DNA from: Enterobacteriaceae bacterium 4M9
GTDB lineage: Bacteria; Pseudomonadota; Gammaproteobacteria; Enterobacterales; Enterobacteriaceae
NCBI GenBank assembly: GCA_010092695.1
Contig: JAADJJ010000001.1
Span: forward strand, 2,356,001 to 2,420,000
Direction of reading: 5' to 3'
DNA length: 64,000 nt
In this document: in pieces, positions 57,129 through 64,000 of the stretch
Numbering within the stretch: the stretch's first letter is position 1
Layout of the letters: each line of letters opens with the position of its first letter
Made by a program: the position numbers and the translations under genes
Notes under the pieces: model-generated
Told to the model about the DNA's origin: nothing
Databases searched by the model: none
Seen by the model: the letters and a program-made list of their open reading frames with translations, nothing else

Positions 57129-57157
57129 AAAAAGGCGGGGAGACTTCCCGCCTGGAT
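57129..57157 (-). terminator. Terminator of the siderophore receptor gene
   Basis: GGCGGG…CCCGCC (57134-57152) with T run TTTTT on the minus strand and TTTTATTTT on the plus strand. Confidence 0.88.
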
Positions 57158-57167
57158 TTTATTTTGA

Positions 57168-59354
57168 TCAGAATGACAGTGTCAGGCCAGCATAATAGGC
57201 TCTACCCGGCTCGTTATAGGTAGATGCACCGTCGTTCTCACGATAGAGTGTTTTATCAAAAAGGTTACTGATGCCGCCCTTAACGCGGAAGTTCTTATTC
57301 ACTTTCCAGGTTGCGCCAATACCGACGATTGAGTACGCAGCGACTTCGCGAGATGACATGCTATCCACTTCGTTGCGAATCTCCGCATATTTTCGCGGCT
57401 TCTGACGGCCATAGAATGTCCAGTTCAGATTCGTGGACACGGCGTCGGTAATCTGCCAGTCCAGCATCGTGTTAACGGTGTACTTTGGAATGATCGACAG
57501 TGGGTTGCCAGTGTCTTTATTTTCCGATTTGATCATGTAGGTGGCGTTGGTGCGCCAGTTCAGCACATCGGCCATGACAGGGATGACCAGGTTGGCTTCC
57601 AGACCTTCTACAATAGCCTTGCCGCCGTTTTCCCATTGCAGAATGTTGTTACCGTTTGAGGCATAGCCGATAAGCTCAGTTCCCGACACGATTTTATTCT
57701 TGTAATCATTACGAAAATACGTGATACCGGCATCCCAGCCATCCTTCGTAAACTCAATCCCAATCTCTTTATTGATGCTTATCTCCGGGTCGAGATTACT
57801 GTTGCCGAGTAGGTAACAACTGCCTTGTGCAATAGTGTTCGGGCAGCCGTTGCCGCGGGTATTGAGCAGATAGCCTTCGCTGGACTGATACAGGTTGGGG
57901 GCTTTGAACACGCGAGCGATACCGGCTTTGACCTTGAAGTAATCACCCAACTCCTGCGAGGCGTTAAGCGCTGGGCTCCAGTTAGTGCCAAACTCGGTGT
58001 GGTAGTCAAAACGCAGGCCCGGGATCAAATTAGTGCCGGGGTGCAGTTCAATATTGTCTTCAAACCAGGCGGCAGCGGTGTTAGCGCTGTTCTTACTGTT
58101 GCGGGCGCTGGCATCGGCCGAAACATTACCGAGTGTGGTGCCAGCAACATCGACCATTGACATCGAGTTCGGATCGTCGAGCGCCTCGCGGTTCCACTCG
58201 GCGCCGAATGTCATGGTTTGTTCAAACAACAGGTGCACTGGCAAACTGATTTCAGCAAGCGAGCGATAGCTTTCAAGGCGGCTGGTGGTGTAATCGGTAC
58301 TGTTAATCATCCCTTCAACTTTGCCGCCAGCGCCTTCCTGCATACGGGTGTTGTTGGTTTTATCGTAATAGAGACCGAGCTTCGACTGGCCCCAGTCCCA
58401 GATGCCGTTGTGGGTAATGCCGTAGTTCTGACGGTAAAGGCGATTGGTTTCATCACCGTACAGCGTGCTAATAAGCCCGTCAGGGCTGACGTTACTGTTG
58501 CTGTACTGGGTATCACCGGCGTAAATGTTGCCCTGGCGGCTGTAGCCATACTCAACATCAATGATTTGTTCAGGTGAGAGTTTCCAGGAGAGCAGGGCAT
58601 TGATGTCTTTATTGCGCACGCCTTCGCGACCAGCAGCGTAAGAACCGTTCTGTGCGGTGTTTATATCGGCTGCGTCAGCGTCGGTTTTATTGAGGTTACC
58701 GTACAAACGCAGCGTGAGTGCGTCGCCTGCCAGCGGGCCGTTGAGGCTAAAGTTAGTGCGCGTTGTCGCCCCCTCTTTGTCGTTCTCTGGCTGGTTGGTG
58801 AACAATGACAGGGAGCCGTGCCAGTCGTTGGTTGGGCGTTTGGTGATGATATTCACCACACCACCGGCAGCACCGGAGCCGTAACGGGCAGCGGCAGGGC
58901 CGCGCAATACCTCAATACGTTCGACCATCTCCGGCGGCACCCAGTTGGTATCACCGCGGCTGTCGCGCTCACCGCGCCAGCTATAGCGTACCGAGTTGCG
59001 TGATGTCACTGGAACGCCGTCAATCAGGATCAGCGTGTTTTCCGGGCCCATGCCGCGAATATCAATCTGGCGGTTGTTACCCCGACTGCCGCTGGCGCTG
59101 TTGCCGGTAAGGTTGACGCCCGGCATCGTGCGAATGATGTCTGACAGGTCGTTAACGGGAGGATTTTTTTCGATATCCTCGGCGGTGATAATAGACACGC
59201 CGGGCTGTTGTTTGAGTTCCTGCTCTGCGGTTGCCTGAACCACCATCGTTTCGCCATTGTTCATTGACGCTTCGCCCGCGAAGGTACTGCTGCTGGCCAT
59301 CCCGGCGATGAATAATGCCAGTGGTTTCACTATGTAATTTTTGTTAGCACGCAT
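57168..59354 (-). CDS. TonB-dependent catecholate siderophore receptor, FepA-like
   Basis: 728 aa from the ATG at 59354 (MRANKNYIVKPLALFIAGMASSSTFA, signal peptide). TonB box/plug start ETMVVQATAEQE, plug blocks RTMPGVNLTGNSASGSRGNNR and VLRGPAAARYGSGAAGGVVNIIT, then a 22-strand barrel ending in GLTLSF. It is a FepA paralogue, so enterobactin-like catecholates are the expected ligand. A Fur box lies 47 bp upstream, so iron limitation should induce it. It stands between osmV and osmW. Confidence 0.93.
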   Translation of the reverse strand: MRANKNYIVKPLALFIAGMASSSTFAGEASMNNGETMVVQATAEQELKQQPGVSIITAEDIEKNPPVNDLSDIIRTMPGVNLTGNSASGSRGNNRQIDIRGMGPENTLILIDGVPVTSRNSVRYSWRGERDSRGDTNWVPPEMVERIEVLRGPAAARYGSGAAGGVVNIITKRPTNDWHGSLSLFTNQPENDKEGATTRTNFSLNGPLAGDALTLRLYGNLNKTDADAADINTAQNGSYAAGREGVRNKDINALLSWKLSPEQIIDVEYGYSRQGNIYAGDTQYSNSNVSPDGLISTLYGDETNRLYRQNYGITHNGIWDWGQSKLGLYYDKTNNTRMQEGAGGKVEGMINSTDYTTSRLESYRSLAEISLPVHLLFEQTMTFGAEWNREALDDPNSMSMVDVAGTTLGNVSADASARNSKNSANTAAAWFEDNIELHPGTNLIPGLRFDYHTEFGTNWSPALNASQELGDYFKVKAGIARVFKAPNLYQSSEGYLLNTRGNGCPNTIAQGSCYLLGNSNLDPEISINKEIGIEFTKDGWDAGITYFRNDYKNKIVSGTELIGYASNGNNILQWENGGKAIVEGLEANLVIPVMADVLNWRTNATYMIKSENKDTGNPLSIIPKYTVNTMLDWQITDAVSTNLNWTFYGRQKPRKYAEIRNEVDSMSSREVAAYSIVGIGATWKVNKNFRVKGGISNLFDKTLYRENDGASTYNEPGRAYYAGLTLSF

Positions 59355-59400
59355 GACGGTATTTTCCATAATGTAAACAAATGAAACTGAGAATCAAGAT

Positions 59401-59419
59401 GATATTGATAATCTTTCTC
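59401..59419 (-). promoter_or_regulatory. Fur box
   Basis: GATATTGATAATCTTTCTC matches the 19-bp Fur consensus GATAATGATAATCATTATC in 16 positions, just upstream of the receptor gene. Confidence 0.82.
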
Positions 59420-59558
59420 ATTACAACATCGAGCCGTGCATCTCCTTTGTTTCTTCACAATTGGCTCAAAAAGTACAACGCTGTGGTGCACAGCATGCTA
59501 TTACAGTCAAGAAGATATGCGTATTTATGAAGTAATAATGAATAACTAAGGAGAGAAC

Positions 59559-59870
59559 ATGATCGTCCGCACCTGGCACGGTTGCGTGCCTGTGCAGCAC
59601 GCGGCGGGTTTTGCAAAGCATCTGGAGATAACCGGTGTGCAGCATGCCAGAACAACTGAGGGAAACCTGGCAGCAAAGGTTCGTTGTGAGCAGCATGGGG
59701 AGTACGCACATTTTTTCCTGGCCACATGGTGGCAGGATTTAACGGCGATCAAGGCATTTGCGGGTGAACATTATCAGGTGGCGGTGACGTATCCTGATGA
59801 TGAGCAGTTTGCGCTGATTTCCGACCCGTACGTTTTTCAGTTTGAAGTGAATGCGGTGGGCGAGTTGTAA
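59559..59870 (+). CDS. Small ABM-fold (monooxygenase-like) protein
   Basis: 103 aa. MIVRTWHGCVP, then the pattern YAHFFLATWWQDLTAIKAFAGEHYQVAVTYPDDE, typical of the ferredoxin-like antibiotic biosynthesis monooxygenase fold. Ribosome site GGAGAG. Enzymatic activity unproven. Divergent from the receptor gene and convergent with ydhR, which has the same fold. Confidence 0.8.
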   Translation: MIVRTWHGCVPVQHAAGFAKHLEITGVQHARTTEGNLAAKVRCEQHGEYAHFFLATWWQDLTAIKAFAGEHYQVAVTYPDDEQFALISDPYVFQFEVNAVGEL

Positions 59871-59877
59871 GAGCAAA

Positions 59878-59902
59878 GGGGCGGTAGCGCCCCCGGATTT
59901 TT
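59878..59902 (+). terminator. Terminator of the ABM-fold gene
   Basis: GGGGCG…CGCCCC followed by GGATTTTT; overlaps the ydhR stop. Confidence 0.8.
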
Positions 59903-60212
59903 ACAGGAACTGCTTACCGTGAGTGATTTCAGTCAGCGGCTCATTGATGGTAAAAATCTTATAGCGTACGTTTTTCGCACCCATCGATTCTGCACGCGGA
60001 ACATGCATTTCCAGGTAGCGACGGGCGGAGGCTTCGTCGGCAAATTTATACAATCCACCGGCTTCGCCCGTTTCGAGGTTTTCAGTCCAGATTTTGGCGA
60101 TAAAGCCCGGCTCCTGGGTAATGCTGTGTGCAAGCTCCTGCGCATTGGCGGTGAGGGCATCACCCAGGTACTCGGCAGGGAAAGAGAAATCAAATTGCAA
60201 AATGACTGACAT
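59901..60212 (-). CDS. ydhR: YdhR-type monooxygenase-like protein
   Basis: 103 aa from the ATG at 60212 (MSVILQFDFSFPAEYLGDAL), as in YdhR; 60233 would add seven residues. GFIAKIWTENLETGEAGGLYKFADEASARRYLEMH is the family core. Dimeric alpha/beta barrel, probably acting on aromatic substrates; reaction unknown. Confidence 0.9.
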   Translation of the reverse strand: MSVILQFDFSFPAEYLGDALTANAQELAHSITQEPGFIAKIWTENLETGEAGGLYKFADEASARRYLEMHVPRAESMGAKNVRYKIFTINEPLTEITHGKQFL

Positions 60213-60279
60213 AAACACATCCTTTTTTTCCATTTTCCAGCTTCCTTTATAACAAAATTTAGCCGATCGCTGCCAGGCT

Positions 60280-60924
60280 TTACCCGCGCATCAGCGTTTT
60301 TTGCACGCCGTGCAGCAGCCAGTCAAGCACAATAGCCAGCAGGCAAATCAGGACCGCGCCGCAAATCAGCATGCGGATATCGCTGCCGCTGATACCGTTA
60401 AGCAGCAACAGTCCCAGCCCGCCTGCGCCAATAACGGCGGCAATGGCCATGACACCAATGTTCATCACCACCGCAGTGCGGATACCGCCAAAAATCACCG
60501 GTAATGCCAGCGGAATTTCTACCCAGCGCAGGCGCTGCCAGAACGTCATGCCGATACCGCGTCCGGCTTCGCGCAGCTCTGGCGGCAGATTGTCGATGGC
60601 GGTGAAGGTATTGCGCACAATGGGCAGCAGGGAGTAGAGAAAGACCGCAGTGATGGCAGGCAGCGCGCCAATACCGTGACCGATCAGCGAAAACAGTGGA
60701 ATCATCAGGCCGAATAGCGCAATGGACGGAATGGTCAGTACCAGCGTAGCCACACTGAGTACCGGGCCTGAAAGCCACTTATGGCGCACAATCAACACCC
60801 CCAACGGCACGCCGACCAGGATGGCGCAGCCCACGGCAACAGCCACCAGCATCAGGTGCTGTAGCGTCAGCATGGCCAGATAACCTGCGTTATCCAGCAT
60901 GTAGTTAATCGTCTCCATTATCAC
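60280..60924 (-). CDS. osmW: Osmoprotectant ABC transporter permease OsmW
   Basis: 214 aa, five to six helices, the permease EAA-like loop ELREAGRGIGMTFWQRLRWVEIPLALP and MLTGGLL-type ends. Three bases behind osmX. Assigned W rather than Y by gene order only. Confidence 0.85.
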   Translation of the reverse strand: MIMETINYMLDNAGYLAMLTLQHLMLVAVAVGCAILVGVPLGVLIVRHKWLSGPVLSVATLVLTIPSIALFGLMIPLFSLIGHGIGALPAITAVFLYSLLPIVRNTFTAIDNLPPELREAGRGIGMTFWQRLRWVEIPLALPVIFGGIRTAVVMNIGVMAIAAVIGAGGLGLLLLNGISGSDIRMLICGAVLICLLAIVLDWLLHGVQKTLMRG

Positions 60925-60927
60925 TCC

Positions 60928-61830
60928 TTACAGCAGACCTTTCTGTTTGAGGAAATCGCGCGCGACCTGCTGCGGCGTCTGGTGATCGATATCCACTTTG
61001 GCATTAAGCGTGGTTATGACCTCGTTATTGAGAAGGCTTGTGAGCGTGTCAAACGCCTGCTCAAGGCCAGGGTTGGCATCCAGCGTATCTTTACGTACAA
61101 CGGGCGTGACAGCGTAACCTGGGAAAAAGCCCTTATCGTCTTCCAGCACTTTAAGGTCAAAGCCTTTCACGCGCCCGTCGGTGGTATAGATAAGACCGGC
61201 ATCAACAAAGCCGTCGCGAATCGCGTTATACACAAGCCCTGGGTCCATCTGGCGGATTTGCGGGCGGTCCAGCGGCATGTTGTAGGCCTGCTGCAGCGGC
61301 TTCATGCCGTCGCTACGCCCGGCAAATTCCAGATCCAGTCCCAGCAGCCAGTTATTGTCCGGGTCGGTCTGACGGATATGCTCAATTTTTGCCACCATTT
61401 GCGACATCGTGCTGATGTGCTCGGCGTCGGCGCGCTTGCGCTGCATGGCGAAGGCGTAGGTGTTGTTCATGTCCGCAGGCTTAAGCCATACCAGACCAAG
61501 GCGGGCATCGAGGCGTTTTACCGTGTCGTAAGACTCCTGCGGCGTCATGCGTTTTTTAATATGATTGAAGATAATGAGTGAGGTGCCGGTGTATTCCCAC
61601 GTCATGTCAATTTGTTTGTTAATCATGGCATTACGTGAGATGACGGTGGCAATGTTGGTTTGTGCCTCAACCTGAAATCCCTTTTTTTGCAGATACAGCA
61701 CCGTCAGTGCTGACAGAATATGCTGCTCCGTAAAGCTCTTGGTTGCCAGCACCAGAGGGGCAGCCTGTACGCTGGTGCCCAGCAGCGCTATAACCGCCGC
61801 CGCTGCACACAGCAGGTTTTTTAGTGTCAA
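60928..61830 (-). CDS. osmX: Osmoprotectant-binding protein OsmX
   Basis: 300 aa with a signal peptide (NLLCAAAAVIALLGTSVQA). OpuAC-type fold: LATKSFTEQHILSAL, QTNIATVISRNAMINKQIDMTWEYTGTSL, DAGLIYTTDGRVKGF. It captures betaine-like solutes in the periplasm for the two permeases. Confidence 0.9.
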   Translation of the reverse strand: MTLKNLLCAAAAVIALLGTSVQAAPLVLATKSFTEQHILSALTVLYLQKKGFQVEAQTNIATVISRNAMINKQIDMTWEYTGTSLIIFNHIKKRMTPQESYDTVKRLDARLGLVWLKPADMNNTYAFAMQRKRADAEHISTMSQMVAKIEHIRQTDPDNNWLLGLDLEFAGRSDGMKPLQQAYNMPLDRPQIRQMDPGLVYNAIRDGFVDAGLIYTTDGRVKGFDLKVLEDDKGFFPGYAVTPVVRKDTLDANPGLEQAFDTLTSLLNNEVITTLNAKVDIDHQTPQQVARDFLKQKGLL

Positions 61831-61842
61831 AACGACCTCCTG

Positions 61843-62553
61843 TTAAGCCAGATGTGGGCTCAGCCAGCGTCCAAGTGCGGCGAGCAGCATATCGAGAATT
61901 AAGGCGATCAGCGCTGTTGCGGTGGCCCCCAGGATAAGCGTCGGGAAGTCGTTAAGGTAAATCCCCGGAAAAATCATTTCACCATAGCTGCTGGCACCAA
62001 TCAGAAAAGCCAGCGGTGCAGTGCCGACGTTAATGGCAGTGGCAATGCGTATACCTGACAGAATGACCGGCCAGGCAGCCGGCAGTTCCACTTGCCACAG
62101 GCGTTGAATGCGGGTCATACCGATGCCTTTGGCCGCTTCAATCAGCGGTGGCGGCACCGAACACAACCCGGCAAAAGTATTACGGACAATCGGCAGCAGC
62201 GAGGCGAGAAAAAGCGCGATAATGGCCGGTTTGTCGCCAATACCAATCAATACCATCGCCAGTGCCAGCACCGCCAGCGGCGGTAACGTGTTGCCGATAT
62301 TGAAAATCTGCATGACGTACTCGGCCCAGCGGCGCGCAAAAGGGCGACTTAATACAATACCGCTGGGTATGCCGACCAGCAGCGCCAGCGTCAGCGAACT
62401 GAAGACCAGAATCATGTGCTGCTGGCCGAGATAAATCAGGTCAACTTTACGCGCGCTGATCGTTTGCGGCCCCACGCCCCAGACCACCAGGGTGAGCACC
62501 ACCAGCAGCGCCAGAATGCCCAGCACGGCACGCTTTGCGAAAGTCAGATGCAT
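61843..62553 (-). CDS. osmY: Osmoprotectant ABC transporter permease OsmY
   Basis: 236 aa, six helices, EAA-like loop PPLIEAAKGIGMTRIQRLWQVELPAAWP. First gene of the run osmY-osmX-osmW on the minus strand, GGAG ribosome site 6 bases before. The name osmY here denotes the ABC permease, not the hyperosmotic periplasmic protein. Confidence 0.85.
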   Translation of the reverse strand: MHLTFAKRAVLGILALLVVLTLVVWGVGPQTISARKVDLIYLGQQHMILVFSSLTLALLVGIPSGIVLSRPFARRWAEYVMQIFNIGNTLPPLAVLALAMVLIGIGDKPAIIALFLASLLPIVRNTFAGLCSVPPPLIEAAKGIGMTRIQRLWQVELPAAWPVILSGIRIATAINVGTAPLAFLIGASSYGEMIFPGIYLNDFPTLILGATATALIALILDMLLAALGRWLSPHLA

Positions 62554-62589
62554 GCTATTTCTCCCGGTTTGTTGGTAAAACGTAGAAAG

Positions 62590-62610
62590 AAAAAAGCGGC
62601 ATCATGCCGC
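62590..62610 (-). terminator. Hairpin and T run in front of the osm genes
   Basis: GCGGCAT-c-ATGCCGC (62596-62610) with six T plus CTTTC on the minus strand, only 37 bases before osmY. Either insulating the operon from dmsD or acting as a leader attenuator. Confidence 0.8.
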
Positions 62611-62812
62611 ATTGTCGTTATGCCTGAAGTTGTGGCTGCTTGTTGAGCTATAGCAACGTAACGGCACAAGCGCCAGTTTTGAGCGTCATTAGCGGGTCAG
62701 ATTTGTTCAGAAAATCATGGGCCTGGCCTGTGGTGGCCTGCGCAGGGCGCGCGGTGGCAGAATATTCTCAAAGCAGAGATTTTTATGTGACAATGTCACT
62801 TTTGATGGTGAC

Positions 62813-62837
62813 AAAAAAGCCAGCCCTGAGGCTGGCC
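62813..62837 (-). terminator. Terminator of dmsD
   Basis: GCCAGCC…GGCTGGC with six T, directly after the dmsD stop. Confidence 0.93.
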
Positions 62838-62843
62838 TGTGGA

Positions 62844-63467
62844 TTAGCGATACAATTTATACTGCGCGACCGGGAGCGTCAGGGCATGTTGCCAGTCGTT
62901 GAGCGTTAACTGCGCCAGCTCGCCCAGTGCCTGCCAGAACGGATGCTGTGCACCATCAACAAACTGCTCCAGAAAGCGTGCTGACCACGGAAACAGATGC
63001 AAGGCCAGCAGCTCGTCGAGCGCCTGCTCGCGGCCTTCACTGGCAAGCCAGGCGGCGAGCATCAGCAGGGTGCCGAACTGATCTTCCGGCTCATTCATCT
63101 CGCTGTTATGGGCGATGCCGTTTTGCTGCATCCAGCCACGTAGCGCCAGCGTCGAGTCACCAAACAACACATTTTCGCGATCCAGCCAGACCGAGCCCCA
63201 GGGCGGCGCAGGCAGTGCGTAGGGGCCAATGAACAGGCGTTGCCAGGCTTGCTCCAGCGTTTCAGTGTCAGATTCACGAGCCATTTCTTGAGCAAGTAGG
63301 CTCAGCTTGTCACTTGCCACCGGCCACTGGGTTTCCCAACCAGGCTGGCGCAACATAGCAACCAGAGGGGCGGCGGCCTCGCTGCCCGGCTCGTAATAAA
63401 ACAGTGCGCCCAGCACGCGGCCAGTAAGCTCAATCGTCGTTAGTTTTGTTGTCACATCATTACTCAT
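62844..63467 (-). CDS. dmsD: Tat-substrate proofreading chaperone DmsD
   Basis: 207 aa all-helical TorD/DmsD-family. WGSVWLDRENVLFGDSTLALRGWMQQNG and NEPEDQFGTLLMLAAWLA are family hallmarks. It binds the twin-arginine signal peptide of molybdoenzymes such as DmsA/YnfE. GAAAC-ATG start at 63467 with AAGGAAAC. Confidence 0.95.
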   Translation of the reverse strand: MSNDVTTKLTTIELTGRVLGALFYYEPGSEAAAPLVAMLRQPGWETQWPVASDKLSLLAQEMARESDTETLEQAWQRLFIGPYALPAPPWGSVWLDRENVLFGDSTLALRGWMQQNGIAHNSEMNEPEDQFGTLLMLAAWLASEGREQALDELLALHLFPWSARFLEQFVDGAQHPFWQALGELAQLTLNDWQHALTLPVAQYKLYR

Positions 63468-63677
63468 TGCGTTTCCTTCATATCAGCCGCCAGCAGATAG
63501 CGCCTGGCGACCTGAAATCAAAATCGGTTGTAGCACGCGCCATTGCAGGCATGTGTGCTATGCACTCTGGCGTTGCTGAGTCGGTAACCCGCTTATGGGT
63601 AGTATAACGGCTCTGTCTGCGCCGGACAGGCGTGTCCCATGCTGCTACAGATAGTTGCATTGTGGCACGAATCAGCA
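63468..63677 (-). other. Gap between reductase and dmsD
   Basis: 210 bases where ynfG/ynfH genes stand in E. coli. On the minus strand its last codons read …FQVARRYLLAADMKETQ before a stop, hinting at a short relic of a deleted gene. Low certainty. Confidence 0.35.
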
Positions 63678-63998
63678 TCAGACCTTCTCAATCTCCACCA
63701 GGTTTGAGTGCTGCGGGTTGCCTTTGGCCAGCGGTGAAGGCCGCAGCGTGGTGAGGGTGTTCACACAGCCGCCTTTGTCGATACGGTCACCGTCCATTCT
63801 GACATCGTGCCAGGCGCCCTGGCCCATGGCCGTGACGCCGGGCATGATACGCGGTGTCACTTTCGCTGCCAGCCGCACCTCGCCGCGGTGGTTAAACACC
63901 CGCACGGTATCGCCGTTGCTGATGCCGCGCTGGGCGGCATCAACCGGATTAAGCCAGACTTCCTGCGGGCAGGCGGCGTTGAGAACATCAATATTGGC
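63678..63998 (-). CDS. DMSO/selenate reductase-type molybdoenzyme, C-terminal end
   Basis: Incomplete at the right window edge. 106 residues of the molybdopterin dinucleotide-binding domain: NPVDAAQRGISNGDTVRVFN, RGEVRLAAKVTPRIMPGV, KGGCVNTLTTLRPSPLAKGN, HSNLVEIEKV. Matches DmsA/YnfE/YnfF ends. Reaction cannot be specified from this piece. Confidence 0.9.
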   Translation of the reverse strand, partial: ANIDVLNAACPQEVWLNPVDAAQRGISNGDTVRVFNHRGEVRLAAKVTPRIMPGVTAMGQGAWHDVRMDGDRIDKGGCVNTLTTLRPSPLAKGNPQHSNLVEIEKV

Positions 63999-64000
63999 GT

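Noticed and set aside
1..64000. tRNA or rRNA genes
   Set aside because: No cloverleaf or conserved rRNA stretch noticed; a tRNAscan run would be decisive.

Overview
The window is a chromosomal segment of a gamma-proteobacterium of the order Enterobacterales. Right of about 41.6 kb the genes match the E. coli K-12 terminus order (tqsA, mdtJI, ydgD, ydgU, asr, ynfM/ynfL, mlc, ynfK, dmsD, ynfE/F-type reductase). Extra genes absent from E. coli (M32 carboxypeptidase, a GNAT protein, an amino-acid permease, an OsmVWXY-type importer) point to an Enterobacter/Kosakonia/Cedecea-like host. Species cannot be fixed from sequence reading alone.

Layout. (1) 1-18.4 kb: the end of a type VI secretion locus. 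It holds tssM (cut by the window edge), a VasL/TssA-like gene, vgrG, an unassigned 541-aa accessory gene, a 47-aa membrane protein and a full Rhs effector with an Ntox15-like C-terminal toxin and its immunity gene. Behind it lies a graveyard of displaced Rhs tips: three further toxin ends, two with immunity genes, and a 1.06-kb near-identical copy of the Rhs core. (2) 18.7-39.3 kb: an SOS-boxed umuDC operon whose umuC is split by a roughly 18.9-kb island. (3) 39.3-64 kb: ordinary chromosome with metabolic, transport and regulatory genes.

The island carries a helical protein with a DUF2442-like tail, an IS2-like relic and a 1088-aa KAP-family P-loop NTPase. Next comes a complete type II CBASS operon, cap4-cdnD-cap2-cap3, which closely resembles the characterised Enterobacter cloacae CdnD system. 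A Tn3 transposase tail, a second broken umuDC-like copy and two overlapping tyrosine recombinases at the right end complete it. Matching palindromic motifs lie 56 and 59 bp inside the two umuC junctions, which suggests that the recombinases inserted the element.

The strangest stretch is about 30.9-34.1 kb. It is almost devoid of cytosine, full of G runs (one of 23 G) and decodes to nothing recognisable. The edges of the embedded umuC copy dissolve into it while keeping the outline of the gene. I read this as corrupted sequence or assembly, not biology, and nothing inside it should be annotated as a gene without resequencing.

How the genes work together. The left region delivers antibacterial Rhs/VgrG effectors. 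The island defends against phage by making a cyclic oligonucleotide that activates the Cap4 nuclease. The right region mixes housekeeping transport (autoinducer-2/AI-2E family, spermidine, osmoprotectants, catecholate iron), carbon regulation (Mlc), biotin synthesis and anaerobic reductase maturation.
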